64,000 bases of DNA from assembly GCF_041146795.1 (NCBI RefSeq), contig NC_135170.1:20082033-20146032 (forward strand), written 5' to 3'. Source of the DNA: Maylandia zebra. Its lineage: Eukaryota; Chordata; Actinopteri; Cichliformes; Cichlidae. This document shows positions 12,701 through 25,804 of this stretch, one piece after another (positions within the stretch are counted from its first letter, which is position 1; every line of letters begins with the position of its first letter). The notes beneath the pieces were generated by a model. It searched no databases. It was not told the DNA's origin and saw only the letters and a list, made by a program, of their open reading frames with translations. Position numbers and translations under genes: made by a program.

Positions 12701-13174
12701 CTATTATTCTAACCAAAATTGTTATTTAATCTTCTCAATAATCAGTAAATAATCTAGACTGTGCCACATCAGATTAAGTATATTAAATCCACTCGTTTTG
12801 ATATGCAGTAGAGGGCGCCATGGTATAATTTCTCATAGAAGTTTACTGCAGGTGGTCAGTAGCCAACAGACTAGCTGCTCATAACGTTTTGACTCATTAG
12901 GCTACAGAAATATATGCTGCAGAAATATTGTTATGTAGGATATTTCTCTTGTGTTTCTGTTGTCTGATCCTCTAATTTTCTAGGTTTATTGTGCTTTTTT
13001 CAGTATTCATAAGTCCTTATTCAAGATAGTTTACACACTTTTTTTTTTGCAAGAGCAATGTGAAAAAGTATCTAAATCAGAGGATGGTTATACTAAGTAA
13101 AAAAAATGGGAGCAATGATTTATGCCAAACATTTCTTAACTTTTTAGCTTAAAAATGCATATTTAAAGCTAAAG
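9702..13174. other. AT-rich gene desert
   Basis: No exon or recognisable transposon was found on either strand. The only clear structures are an AAAC tetranucleotide array (separate entry) and a short GAGA run near 10,576. Open frames of 60-90 codons at about 10,859-11,209 and 11,829-12,095 lack any family signature. Confidence 0.45.
11461..11531. repeat. (AAAC)n microsatellite
   Basis: About 70 bp of ACAA/CAAA tetranucleotide repeat, followed by degenerate A-rich sequence. Confidence 0.9.
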
Positions 13175-13175
13175 C

Positions 13176-13301
<126 letters not shown>

Positions 13302-13474
13302 GGTGTAAATTTAATTCATCATTACAGTGATTTTACAGAAAGTTGAATGTATTTCAAAAATATGGTAACATTCTGTTAACAGCAAAGCATTCTGCAATTT
13401 GCAGAAGAACGAGAGGATGAGGCTGGGTAGAAAAATTTCTGGGCATCTCTGCCCATTATGTAGGACTTACTGTA

Positions 13475-14737
13475 GGGGAGACCGGGGATAGTTGTAACGT
13501 GGGTCAGTTGTAACACTTCCAGTTTCTCCAATCAGGGCTAAGTTTCAAATGATGTGACTCATCCTGTGCATGCCCAATTCAGTTCTGCTATCACATGTGA
13601 AAAATCAGCACATTTTGTCAAACACAGACAATTTAACATGAAAAAAAGTAATTTGTATGCCAAAAAGTAAGTTTTTCTACTTTATTTCAATTTGTAATAG
13701 CATTATCCGCTTTGCAGTTAAACTCATCAAACTTAAATGATGTTATTTGAATGTCTATGGGGATATATTCTGTGTAGGTCTTTAGTGCTAATGTTTTAGC
13801 CGTTGGCTGTAATGTTGGCTAGTTCATGGCTATAGGAGTCTGGGTCAGTTGTAACAGCAACAGTCTGGGTTAGTTGTAACAATAATGCAGATGTTACAAC
13901 TTACCACACTATTACTTTAACTTATATTAAACAAGTTGGGGCAACGACATCAGCAGAGAGAGGTTCACTGGTCGCTTTTGTATATGCGGTTAATGCCATT
14001 GGCAACACAATTCCTCCACTGTTTGTGTTCCAACACATACATTATGCAGACCACTGTGTCAGAGATGGACCAGTAGGAAGCACTGGTAGTGGAAATAAGT
14101 CAGGATGGGTGCAAGAAACAGATTTCCTCATCTTTCTGAAGCACTCTGCAAACCACACCAAGCCATGATAAAAAGTAATGGGATTGCGATGCTGGTGAAC
14201 AACTACATTTTTTCAGCTTCATTGTTATGTTCAAAATTGGTGCAAGAGTTGTAGGTTATAATGCCCACTGAGCCAATGAGGCCAAACTCAAGGAAGACCA
14301 ACCAAAATTAATGAAATATTCAGTTGCAGAAAATTCCATAATTTGTCTTTTTTGGGGGGTTGGAATATGTTCAAAAGCTAGATTTCTGCATTCTGTCACA
14401 CACACACAGCTACATAAATGGATGTAAGTGCATTCATGTGTTGAATAAACAAAGATTACATGTTAATGTTTTGTTAGTACCCTTATTTCATTGTGTTACA
14501 TTTCACCCCAGGATATGTTACAACTAACCCAGACTATGGGGTTAATTGTAACATTTCACTCTTTGTGTTTGAGGCCATACCATGCAATGGGTAATTGTGC
14601 TGCAGAGAAAATAGCTGCACTATTTAATAGCAGAGACATGTAAATACTTTGCATTACATTTTGAATCCACTACCTTAAAAGAGCTCCAATTTACAGACAG
14701 AAATGTCAAAAATGTTACAACTATCCCCGGTCTCCCC
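13475..14737. mobile_element. Non-autonomous DNA transposon with 24-bp TIRs and TA target duplication
   Basis: The first 24 bases (13,475-13,498, beginning GGGGAGACCGGGGATAG) are perfectly repeated in reverse complement at 14,714-14,737. Both ends abut TA (13,473-13,474 and 14,738-14,739), fitting a TA target-site duplication. The TIR ends in the octamer GTTGTAAC. Further copies of this octamer lie inside: forward at 13,507, 13,848 and 13,873, with a one-mismatch copy at 14,545; reverse at 13,893 and 14,517. Most are preceded by GGGTCA or GGGTTA. These look like subterminal transposase-binding sites. No open frame of note is present in the 1,263 bp, so the copy is non-autonomous. TA duplication is known for Tc1/mariner and some other superfamilies; assignment is not possible here. 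The perfect TIRs suggest a fairly young insertion. Confidence 0.8.
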
Positions 14738-14739
14738 TA

Positions 14740-17700
14740 ATTCATTCATCTGCCTGTCCTTTCGCTATACCTCTTTGTTCTTTTAAACTCATTGTTGTTG
14801 ATACTGCTACAGATCAGGACCTGGAGCTGGTGTGCTTTTCGTGTTAAGAAATGTATTGAAGAGATGCACTTTGAGACAAGTTTTTGATGTTTGCCATGTT
14901 TGTTTGTTTTTAAAATGTTGGTCACTCTCTCTATTTTGCTTCTTGAATTATTTTAGGGATCTAATGTTTCCTCACCAGTAGGATTGCAGCTGGCTTTGTT
15001 AGGGTTTTCCACTAATACACTGCATTTCCGTGGGAAATGCAATCATTGTTTTTAGGAAAACAATATTAAGACTGTTAATATGTCTGTAAATGTAAACATT
15101 ATCTTTTAAATAAATGTCAACATTTAAAAAAAATGCTACAACACATATGGGACACTTATAGACATGATGAGTATTAAGTATTTGTTATGTCAGCTACTAC
15201 ATTTTCACAAAATAATTTACTGGGGAAATTACACTATTACTGTAAAAATCTGTTGTAAACGTTACAGTAAAACTAGATATATACTGTAAAAGCACAGAAT
15301 TACGGTAAAAATTGCCTAAAACAAACTCGCTAAATGGATAGTGCAGAATTTAAACTATTATTTCTTTAAATGCTGTAACTAGAACATTGTACTGACAAAA
15401 ATAAAAAATCCTCCTGTAAAATAAAATAGTATAAAACTGTCAAATAAATTATAGTATGGTGACTACATTTTGCAATATAGTCCTGGCAAAATGATAGGAT
15501 TTTTACCGTTTTTCTTACAGACTATGTCTCTAGAAATCTTTAACTATTTGTTCAACATTTTTCATTTGTGAATATGTGAGTGCTATGTGTTGTTTCCTTT
15601 TTTGTATGTGTCTCATTCGACACCAGGACCTTTGTAATCTCGGGCTAAAAAAACAAAAAACACCCCAGCTTTATTTCTACAGCATCAAACGTGTGACACC
15701 AATCAAAATCAATTTGCCAAGTCTAGCCAGTGTCATTCGATCTCAGGTGATCTTTTGCGTCAGTCAAACCTAGCAATACAATCCATTACCAGGAAGCAGT
15801 CGAGGAGCCCACGACATTGACGCACACCAAGCTTCTCCTTTGACTTGTCCCCTTGCAGTCACCTTCTTCACTGTCACCTCTCTGTCAGAGGAATCTTCTT
15901 AGTACTGTTTCACACGTGAGCAGCATCCTTTCCTCTCCAGCCACTGCCCCCAGAGATGGTTAATGAAAAACAGCACGATTGAGTTTAATGTTGCAACTAC
16001 TTGTTAATCCTGAATAATTCACTATTCACTGAAGTCTGACAACAGAGAGGGAAGAAGGGGTTGAGTGTTGAGGTGAAGGAGTGGGGTGGTGTTGATGCAA
16101 ACCTGGCACTAATCCTGATGTAATAGTCAGATCTGATGGCCTATAAGACCTGAGCTCGAAATTGAGACTATAGTCTCTTCTTTTCAGAGGAGGAACTGAA
16201 ACCTGACAGTTCACAGTGGTTTTTTAAGTCATGTTGAACAAGGGAGTCTGTCAGGCTGTAGATAGTATGAGATTAAGGTAGGTGCTATCATATACTTAGG
16301 CCCAGTCCTGCTGAGCAGCTGACAGTGTTAAACAACGAGGGAATGAAGAGTTGGCAATGATTGCTTTGAGATGCTTATAATAACAATTTATAAATGTAGT
16401 GCATGCTTCAGAATAAGGGTGCATTTAGGTCAAAGAACAAATTGATCATGTCATAGCATCAGTTCTCACATTAGGATACAGGATACATTTCAGTAAACTA
16501 AAGTTTAAAAACTCATGCTTGGTGGTCTTCCCCTCAAAAATCACATGAATTTAATTTAGTTTCACTCAGTGCTTTTCCCCATGGTTGTCCAGGTCCAAGC
16601 TGTGGTGAGTATGGCTGTGCGGAGAGGAGGATTTAACCAAGAATCACAGACTTTTAAAAGGACAAAATAATACAAAAGGATCAGCATATAAGCAATAATT
16701 TATGGGTGTATACAGTAAGCTGTAAAAAAGTATCCAAATTTCAGTTTCAGATGGAGACATAAGCACCGTCTGAGTTTCTGGATGTCTTTTTTTTTTTTTT
16801 TTTTTTTGAAGCTGATTGGTATCTACTGACACTTACGGATGTTGCAATGTGTTTACTAACCAAACTCCTACGCACGAGCGTTCTTTATTGGGCCTCTAGG
16901 TTTGTCCTGGATCACAGTCGTCACCTTATCTCATTGTGCCTTCTTACTTGAAAAGGTCTGCAAAGTACCTGTCTACTTCTTCATGACAGCCATTAATCAG
17001 TCTGAGGATGCGTCAGCACATGCAACAGCTGCTCGGTGGTTTAAACAGGGTGTGGCTTTTAGTTCAAATTGCACACTTGCCTTATTCTAGCTAACAGACA
17101 CACACCTTAAACTATATTTTAAATATGATTAACATAACTGCCAACCAGTTATGTGAACTGTGTATGGAAATAAATTCGAAGAAACCACCTTCCTCTAAAG
17201 AAGCCTCACAGAGACATCATGAGTAGAGGCTTAGAAATAATGCTTGTTGGGGAACAGAGGCAATGCTGTCATCCCCTGCATTATGGATAGAGTTCCTCCA
17301 CAGAGCTCACAAAGCCCGTTCAGTCATCCTAACACGGCGGTTAAATCTTTTACGATGCACCTCTTTGCACAAACTATCAGGTAGCAACATCTCTGATACC
17401 TTCAAGTTCTAAAAGACTGGGGATGAGTCAAAAATGCGGACAATATTTTTCACAGCAGAAGCTGGACATCCTGAAGATATTTGCAGGGTTTAGTGTCTCT
17501 GGTTTGCCCAAGTACATCAGGTTGTTTTCAGTTGAAGATGGGGTGCACATTAAAGTTTCACACAGACTTAATAAGTAAGGTGAGCCTGACACTCCTTTCT
17601 TGATATGAGTTTTTGGTGACAATGAAGCGAGGGCATCAATTATTGAGGTGCCATACAGACAAGCAGGCTAAGCCTATGTGTCCATCCCAAAGGGCTAATC

Positions 17701-18050
17701 CAGGCATAATGCCAGGTACAGTAGTAGCAGACACGCAACGGTTTAAACAGCTAAAGTAACTTTGCTTGCTTACTTTATTTCATCTGGCAGTTATGTCATC
17801 TGATTTTGTTTGGTATCTTAATCTTAACGTGTCAGTGGCATGATCATTTCCAGGATTTTTTAAAATTATATCACATTAAAACTGTTTTATATCAAACAAC
17901 ATTTTTTACTATTTTTACTTTTACATAAGTAAAAGCCACAAGTTTAGCATAAAGAACATAAAGTACTCATTATACAAAATGTATATCACTTTAATGTTGC
18001 AGCTGGAGAAGGTTTTACTTACTTATATGCTTATATGGTTATATGCTACT
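14740..18050. other. Intergenic, AT-rich
   Basis: No exon was recognised. At about 15,180-15,530 the sequence is rich in TACAGTAAAA / ACTGTAAAAAT words, as in a dispersed repeat common in fish genomes, but no boundaries could be set. A T-run sits at about 16,788-16,807. Confidence 0.4.
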
Positions 18051-18054
18051 TAGG

Positions 18055-18690
18055 TGCTTGTGGTCAGCTGCTTGTTAAAGCAAATATCTAATCACCCAAT
18101 CACATGGGTTCAACTAAGTCCATTTAAGCATGTAGTCATGGACAAGACGACCTGCTGAAGTTCAAAGTGAGCATCAGAATGAGGAAGAAGGGTGATTTTA
18201 ATTATTTGTATAGTGCCAGATGGGCTGGTGTGAGTATTTCAGAGACCACTAATCTGGGATTTTCCCAAATAGCTGTTTCAGAGTTTAAAGAGAATGGTCC
18301 AAAAAAAAAAAAGAAAGTATCCAGGTAGAAGCAGTTCTCTGGGTGAAAATGCCCTGTTGATGTCAGAGGAGACCAGACTGGTTCAAGGTGGAAGGGAGCA
18401 GTAACAAGTAACTACATCTTTAAGCCAAAGTATGCAACAAAGCATTTCTGAATGCTCAAGACTTGAAGCAGATGGGCTACATCAGCATAAGACCATACCA
18501 GGTGCCCCTCCCATCAGCTAAGAACAGGAAACTGAGGCAAGAATTTGGACAGGTTCACCAAAATTGGACAATAGTAGATCAGAAATATGTTGTCTGATCT
18601 TATGCACCCAATTTCTGCTGTGACATTCAGATGAAATAGTCATTTGGCATAGACAACATCAGTTTCATGTTGCTTTAAATTATGTTTATT
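18055..18690 (+). mobile_element. Tc1-like transposon, 5' half with decayed transposase
   Basis: The reading matches a well-known fish Tc1-like family. It has a lead-in with CATGTAGTCATGGACAAGAC and GCATCAGAATGAGGAAGAAG, then transposase sequence encoding MGYISIRPYQVPLPSAKNRK at about 18,474 and QNWTIVDQK at about 18,563. Frame is lost in places and the 3' half, including the remaining catalytic core and 3' TIR, is missing. A second copy of the same family lies in reverse at about 37,450-38,220. Confidence 0.75.
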
Positions 18691-19374
18691 AGTTTGGTGT
18701 TTTGTGCTGTTTGCCCATCAACAGATCATGCAGCAAAAGGAGATTTAAATGTGTGTGCGATACATCTGAACATTAGTTTCAATGATAGTGCTGCCAAAAG
18801 AACATCAATCTGCTGCCGTTTGACATTTTTTCCTATTCTCCCCTCTCTCTCAGCAAAACACATCTCCATATTTTGCTTTTCATCCCTCTGCCCTTGAGTC
18901 CTCGTAATCTGCGTGTCACATTATCTTATAGTGCTGTCCCACACTAGCACATCCAGCAGTCAGCGTCTACCTGTTGGCTCACATTTCCTTCCTGTTTACC
19001 ACTCGCAGCTCTTGACCTGCAGGGGTCACAGCTTTATTGTGTGTCCCTTGGCTTGTGTTACCTACTGGCTTCCCCAACCTTGTCCTGCAATCAGCCATCA
19101 TAGTCTGCCCTCCATGCCACCCCCCGTCTGCAGAGATGAGAATTCAAATCTCATAACAGCAGCTAAGGGTAGCCTACATGATAATCTAATCAAGTGCTGT
19201 TGTGCTTGTACAGTGCTCGTGTCACAATACAGTATATCTGCTGATGTGTTTGCTTAACACACACAATTGTTCATTTATCCAGTTAAATTCCATATTGGAG
19301 TGATGTCAAGGTTATAGTTTTTTAAACTTTGCACAGTTTATAATACTTTTAAATGTTATGTTCAAAAATAAATT

Positions 19375-20012
19375 TAAAATGACCTTCTCCGATACAAAAT
19401 TGTGAATAATCAGGCCCCGTCATGTCTTAAAGACCTCATAGGACAATATTATCCTATCAGAGCACTTCACTGTCAGGCTGCAGGAAAAGTTGTGGTTCCT
19501 ATAGTTTTCAAAAGCCCATGTACTGTAGAGACATCCCCCAGTTTGGATTCAGGAGACAAACACCCTCTCTACTTTTGAAACTCATTTTTGATAAAGCTTA
19601 TAGTTACGGGTAGATCAGATGACCTTGAACCCTCCCTTAGTTATGCCACAATAGACTTATGCTGCTGGGGGGCTTCTTAGAATGGGTTGGACATTTCTTC
19701 TTTACTCATCTGTTTTCACTCCCTGTGTGTTTATGCACCATTACTGCTTTCATTAGTTTATTATTAACATCTGGCTCGTTCTCACTTTTATCCTGTCTCT
19801 CTCTGCTCTCTTCTCTTTTCCCTCATCCCCAACCAGTCATAGCATTCTTCCTGTTAAAAGGGGGTTTTTCCTTACCACTGTTGCCAAGGGCTTCTTAATG
19901 TGGTTGTTGATGTTTCTTTCTAATATTGTAGTGTTTTTACCGTACATCATTCATGAGGCTACAGTCGCGAGTTGACAGTATACAAACAAAGCTGTATAAA
20001 ACTGAATTGAAT
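19375..20012 (+). mobile_element. Rex1-type LINE 3' end
   Basis: The sequence follows the end of the Rex1/Babar (CR1-clade) LINE. Reverse-transcriptase tail remnants are seen (ACCTCATAGGACAATATTAT, then AGAGCACTTC), followed by the 3' UTR with GATAAAGCTTATAG, AACCCTCCCTTAGTTATG, GGGGGTTTTTCCTTACCACTG and a terminal ATAAAACTGAATTGAAT. It is 5' truncated, as is usual for LINEs, and the coding part is decayed. Confidence 0.75.
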
Positions 20013-21069
20013 CCAGTGGTTGATTTCTTATTTCCTTCATGTGTATCAGTCTAACCTTCAAATGTTTCCCTTTAGCACACCTTTACCTTTTTGTACTACA
20101 CATATGCCAAAAAAGTACTGCAGATTATCACATTTAATTCTGGACTTAACTATTTTGTTTATCTCGTTATGTTTTTTTCTTCTCTGCTCTGTACTGATTG
20201 GTCTTGCAAGTGTAGTTTTAAATTGCATGGCCTTTATTGGTTTATTCTGATACTGTGTTTATTCCTATTAAACTGTAAGTGTCCCTGACTTTAGAAGAAC
20301 AGGTCTGTATGAGTCCAGTAGAGAAAGAAGGAATAAAAAGCATTTCGTCCCAAAAAAACCTGTGAATCATGCATCTAAATGTGTGACTGCACGACTACAT
20401 TTGTGACTGTGACATCAAGCTAATGCCAGAGTAGGCCCCATACTGTGGTTCGGAGTGGCAGGTGTCTGCTCTAATAGTCAGGTTCCTCCTGTAATATACA
20501 CATAATTAAAATGATACTAATGCGGAAGCCCTGAAAAAAAATTGCTACTCTGTATTTTGGCGCCGCTAGCGGGCCGGAGAATAGTGAGGTGGCTGTTAGT
20601 TTTAATCCCCCAAATCCTATAAGTGCAGAGAATGAAAAATCAGTGTGCTATTTAAAGTCTTCAGGGTGTAGGGGTTGTGATGATGGTTGTAAGGTGGCCA
20701 GAGTTCTGTCTGAGAGCTTGGCAGGTTGTCCCACATCTAAAGTGACTATTCTCATTACCCATTGGCTTCAAATGAACGTGCACCAATTAATTTGTTTAGC
20801 AAATTTCTGTGCTTATTTAAAACTGGTTGTTTTCTTGCTATCTGTGTCTAATCTCTTGATTTTAGCTGATGTATCGCATATTATGTGCAGCATGTGCAGT
20901 GTTTTGTTTGCCTAGCCTGAGCAGCACCAAGGTGTAGCTGGGTTTATTTGCAAAGCTGAGGTCAGGTGTCACCCAATCCAACCACGGTGACACTCAGGTG
21001 GTCATCAAGGACACCTCTTCTGGTTTCTCCCTGTGTTAGCTCTATGGTTCTAAAACTCTCTCTCTCTGT

Positions 21070-21120
<51 letters not shown>

Positions 21121-21483
21121 CTACAGTGGTACTGTACATACAGTGTTTGTGTCAGTTCTCATATACCTGACACTGACACTGTCTGTCTCATTTACTGCTG
21201 TGATCAGGGTAAGTAAAGATTTAAAGGGCACCTCCAAACTGTAAATGAAATATTGTAAGTGGGTGTTTACGTGTGTTGTGTCCATACAGGTATGTGTATA
21301 TGCAGTATAAATCCCCATACAATAAGAGTTAATTAGAGCTCTTCTTGTGCATGTAAAATATTTCAGTGCTTGAACTGCTGTTCTTGCAAATCTGCACTGT
21401 GACATCCCAAAGCAGAGGACATACTGAAACACACTGAGATCTGCACTTGTTTATAAATAATGAAAAGAAATGCATGACCTGGA
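20013..21483. other. Intergenic downstream of the oncomodulin-like gene
   Basis: No exon was recognised on either strand. A (CA)n microsatellite lies at 21,071-21,117. Overlapping open frames at 20,589-20,915 and 20,966-21,432 show no family signature, and one is produced by the CA repeat. Confidence 0.45.
21071..21117. repeat. (CA)n microsatellite
   Basis: About 46 bp of uninterrupted AC dinucleotide. Confidence 0.95.
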
Positions 21484-21524
21484 TTTATTCTTTTATTTTT
21501 CTCTGTAATTTGTTAATTTGCACA

Positions 21525-21530
21525 TTTATT
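21525..21530 (-). terminator. ocm: Poly(A) signal of oncomodulin-like gene
   Basis: Minus-strand AATAAA about 190 bp past the stop; two further copies lie at 21,492-21,497 and 21,484-21,489. Confidence 0.5.
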
Positions 21531-21716
21531 TGAACAATACAGCTTTAGACTCTATCTAGAAGAAAGCTACTTAAAAATAAGAGAAGAACATATCTTTGGA
21601 CCATTCAGGCTTCATCTAACTAGCGGGACAAAGGTTGACTACAGTAAAAGCCCCTGAAGCAGTTGGATAAGGATGGCAGGAGGAAAAATCTAGATGGAGT
21701 CATGGAATCCAGCTGC

Positions 21717-23423
21717 TTAGGACAAGACCATGGCTTGGAACTCTGTTGAGGAAAAACATGGATCAGTAAGATGTAGCTCAGTGTAACAAAAATATTATTT
21801 ATATATATATTAAAATATTATTTTCCGTGCAGCAACTATGGCAATCTTATACCAGAAGAGAGAAACAGTTTGATGGCACAGTTGTAATATCAAAGTTAAC
21901 AGCTTGCAACTGACTCGAGTGTATAGCCAGTTATAAACCTAAAATCACAAATGTTCTAGAAAAACTGTGTGCAAGCATGCAAATTCAGGAATTATATGTC
22001 AAATAGGTATGAATTGCCTCACCATCTGCTCCAATCATACCGTCGCTATCATCATCAGCAGCACTCAGGAAAGCCTTGGTCTCCTTATCTGTCAGAACAC
22101 GAGCCCCGGGACAAAACCTCTGGAGGAAAAACCTGGTAGGCACAAACAGGGACAAACACGATCCAAAGGTAGAGTCACTCCTCAATGACAAGTGGATAAA
22201 AGGCAAAGTAAGTGAAAATGTTGCTAATTTTAATGCAAGCGTAGGCCTATCACACTGGCTTCAGTCGTCAGCCTTAGATGCTGCTCTGTGTGGTATCCTG
22301 CAACCACAGCACCCACACTTTAAGACCTACCTTATATTAACATTGTCTCGTTGTGCTTTAGGTTTGCTTTTTGCGTCTGTCTTTTACTGAGGGTTGGTAA
22401 AAATATGTGACTGCTGTGCTGCATTGTTCAACTTGAATATATTTCCCAGAATATTATAAATTGCTCTTCCAGCTTTCACGTCAGCCTTCCAAAGTCTGAT
22501 AGATTAATGCTGAGGCGCATCCTCTTCTCTAAATCTCTCATATCTCTAAACGAATAAGTGCACATGAATTTGATTTTGCTTTAAGGAAGCCAGTTGAACT
22601 GCTTCTTCTGTTAAATCCTGTCTGCACTAAAGGGGGGGGGGAAAAGTTTATGAACTCTCTTCTCACTCACTTGAGCTCTTCTTCCTCGATGAAGCCACTG
22701 GCATCGTTGTCCAGAATCCCAAAAACCTTCTTTATATCCTGAGGGCTCTTCTTGGTGAGGCCACATATCTGGAAAAACTTCTTAGCACAGAAGGAGTCTG
22801 GAGCTGGAGAAATAAATCACAGTGAGTTTGATGGATGACTCCAAAGTCTGCCTTCCATTCATTAAACTGACTTAAACAGGTAAATACTAATATATGAATG
22901 AGTAATGTCAGGTATTTTTCAATAAACTGGTATTAAAGCAAAGTTGTTATAATACCTGCAAAGCCTCAGACTATTTATGTGACTTTAAATTACAGACACA
23001 TGATAACATACACCCAACAAGGTATTATTAAGTATGATATAAAACACGTAATCTTCTTATTTAGGGTACACATCATGAAGAAAATCACCGTTTCAAATGT
23101 TGTATCTTTATTTTATTTTTTGGACGCTGGGAGGCCAGTTACTGGGATCTTTACCTTTTATATTTTATATATTTTCTGTGCATTTATGTCAAGACTTTTT
23201 ATGTCTTCCATTTATGGGCTTTACACATAGTTACTTGCACATATAAATATATATGTGTGTCCTTGTATTCTGTTTATGTTTTTATGTGTGTGTGCTTTTA
23301 AATGTAAATATATCAGGGGGAGAAAATCTCCATACTGTAAACATATTGGTGGAAAACGATACCTTGGCAGTCCTTGATAGCACTGTCGATGGCATCAGCA
23401 GAAAGGATAGATGAGAGCGACAT
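21717..23423 (-). CDS. ocm: Oncomodulin-like (beta) parvalbumin
   Basis: Minus-strand coding exons 23,423-23,363, 22,803-22,671, 22,132-22,023 and 21,742-21,717 (61/133/110/26 nt) encode 109 residues starting [20 protein letters not shown]. Domains: vestigial AB hand (about 8-33), CD Ca2+ loop [12 protein letters not shown] (52-63) and EF loop [12 protein letters not shown] (91-102), both with the D1, D3, S/D5, E12 ligands. R76 and E82 form the family's buried salt bridge. The C-terminus EFQAMVLS resembles human oncomodulin EFQEMVHS, unlike the ALVKA ending of muscle beta-parvalbumins. Four cysteines (C19, C26, C34, C72) are more than usual. It should be a cytosolic Ca2+ buffer; oncomodulin-type genes are known from hair cells, thymus and other non-muscle sites. 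A non-coding exon 1 ends at 23,928 and exon 2 begins at 23,430. The subtype symbol is a best guess; fish versions are also called pvalb8/9. Confidence 0.93.
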
Positions 23424-24007
23424 TTTATTCCTGCAGGAGGAACAGCCATGGTGAATTATTAAGATTAAGCCAGGTGCAGTACAAACCTTCTAAGCTGACA
23501 CTGACTGACAGACAGACTGGCAAACAGATGCCCAAGTGGAAACACTGTTACGGAGAAGTTACTGAAAAGTACGGCATGGAGTTAACGGAACAGCATCCTT
23601 ACACAATGAAAGACTTCGATCTTAAAGAGTTGTAAAAAAAAAAAAAGCCCGTAAAACTGCGATAGGTTTTCTCTTTGCGACCTTTTTAAGCCACTCAAGC
23701 AGCCTACCACAAATTAAAAATGATCAAATGAACGTTACGCTTCTCGCTTTGCCCTTGTTTCCCCGCCACCTACGGCGAGAGTCAGTCACAACTTTTACGG
23801 ACGCAATTATTTGCCCTGTCACTCAACTAGGCGACCACACAAAAATTAAAAAAAATTATCTCACACAAAACTTTTCAGTTTTTCTAAAAGCAGTTAACTT
23901 CCTGCCCGACTTGGCGCAGCAACTCACCGTGTTAAGGGGGTTCTCTCCCAGGTAGACGATCCAGCAGAGAGATGAGGTTATGTGGTGGCTGGTGTCCGTT
24001 AAGACGG

Positions 24008-24016
24008 ATTTATATA
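24008..24016 (-). promoter_or_regulatory. ocm: TATA box of oncomodulin-like gene
   Basis: Minus-strand TATATAAAT, about 80 bp upstream of the exon 1 donor (23,928), so transcription should start near 23,980. Confidence 0.65.
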
Positions 24017-24019
24017 GGT

Positions 24020-25800
24020 CTGATTGCCGTGACAATGGGGATTGCTTGGGTTACCCGTCTATGGATCAAATTCTAACTGCCCGCCCCTGATCCAGTTTCT
24101 CGGCTAACTAATTAACCTTTACTACTTATAACGCCCAGGCGCAGAGAGACCGGAACGTGAACGTCTGTAACGCCCTCGTAAATAGCATATTAATTTAAGA
24201 GCGCTTTCTTCCTCCCATCCTCCACTCCCTCCTTTTATCCCAGCGTCCCTCCTCTAACCTCCGGGATTATACAGTAAATGCTGCTTTTCTCCTTATCCTG
24301 CTGTTTCTGAGAGGGTCCCCATCCCACCCTCTCATGCACGTATCCTTTTACTTGCAGCACTCCCCAACCACCGTACTCCTCTGAAAATATGCTCTTTTTA
24401 TGACATCTGAGTAAGTATGGGAATCCCAACGTTAAAAGTCTGTTTTGCTGTAGTCTTGCGCATGTCTTTTCGTATGTCATCTTAGCTTGTTTAAAGCAAA
24501 ATAAGATTTCACGGAAAAGATGATTTCAGAGATCAACACCTGAACTTGCTCTGCAGATGATGCTCTGCAGTCTGTCCACATGTATGCCTCATGGGGTCAT
24601 GCTAAATGGGGCTCACATCATCTCCAGTAATATCTAAAGCGACCTGAAACACATGCTCAGAAGTGAATGTCAGGGACGCCGGTACAGTGTCTCTGAACTG
24701 CTTTGTCAACTGTGCTCATTAAGGGACGGGCAGTCATCCCCCTTCTGCCACTATCCCGCGACAATGTAGGCACAGGGGCGTAATAATCAGGGGCCCAATG
24801 ACAGGAGTGACCCATGCAAGCCATAAAAAGAGTTGTATTTGTCTTAAAAAATATTATTTCTAAAAAAAAGAAAGAAAGAAATGAAGTAAAACAAACTGTG
24901 GGAAGTCGGCTGTTAACACATATCTTTAAAAGAAATGTGAGCAGGGCACAACTATCAGATTAAGAATGATTTAGCTGTCAGCAGCTACTAAAGACAGTGA
25001 GCCAATGTCAGGTGTGACCCTATATCAGAATGACCCAGCACAACTTAACACCAAATGCATGAGTCTTTCAGAAACAGCCATAGAAGCAGCAGCAGCACAT
25101 CCCTTTCCAAATGACATAACACAACATGAGCTCACATGGTGGCAACTAAAAGTTATTCCAAGCATTCATTTGTATTGACATCCATACCAAGGTACTGCAA
25201 TTTTAGTATTGCTGTTTTGTAAACATAAACATGTTTAGACACTTGTTTAACCATTCATGATTACCAAGATAGTATGGTATGCCCTGATGATCTGGCTCAA
25301 CCTCTCATGTACTTTAGTACCAAACAGGCTGAAAACAGTATGACAGCACGAGGCTGTAAGCAGGTTAATGGGTAAATATCAGTCCTATATACTTTATTCT
25401 TCTGGAGGTCTGCCTTTGTAGCAGATAGTGAGCGATAAGATGAGATAATGGCTCAGGGAAGTGAAGAGAGGGAGGAAAATGAAGGTTGCTCTGAGGGTAA
25501 TGGGGAGGATGGGCACAGAGGAACATGGTTGAAAAACTGAGGGCAAGCAGAAAATGTTTTGCCCAAACACCTCACTAATCAGTAGAGAGGAACAATTTTT
25601 TGGAGACTGGCCAACAAGGGTGTAGAAAAAGCAGGTATAACCAAAAAGCAACCAAGATATGGAGGAGAAAACATTACCAAGTTATCTTCAGCATGCCGAG
25701 TCAGCCAAAAGGCTATTTAAATTGAGAGTGCACAAGCACTGCACATAAATGCTTCAGTAGTATCAATAAATAAGTACTTAAATAAAAATGAAAAACATAA
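24020..25800. other. Intergenic
   Basis: No exon was recognised. Sequence upstream of the oncomodulin-like promoter is pyrimidine-rich (24,210-24,330). Open frames at 24,235-24,480 and 25,394-25,651 on the minus strand show no family signature. Confidence 0.4.
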
Positions 25801-25804
25801 ACTT

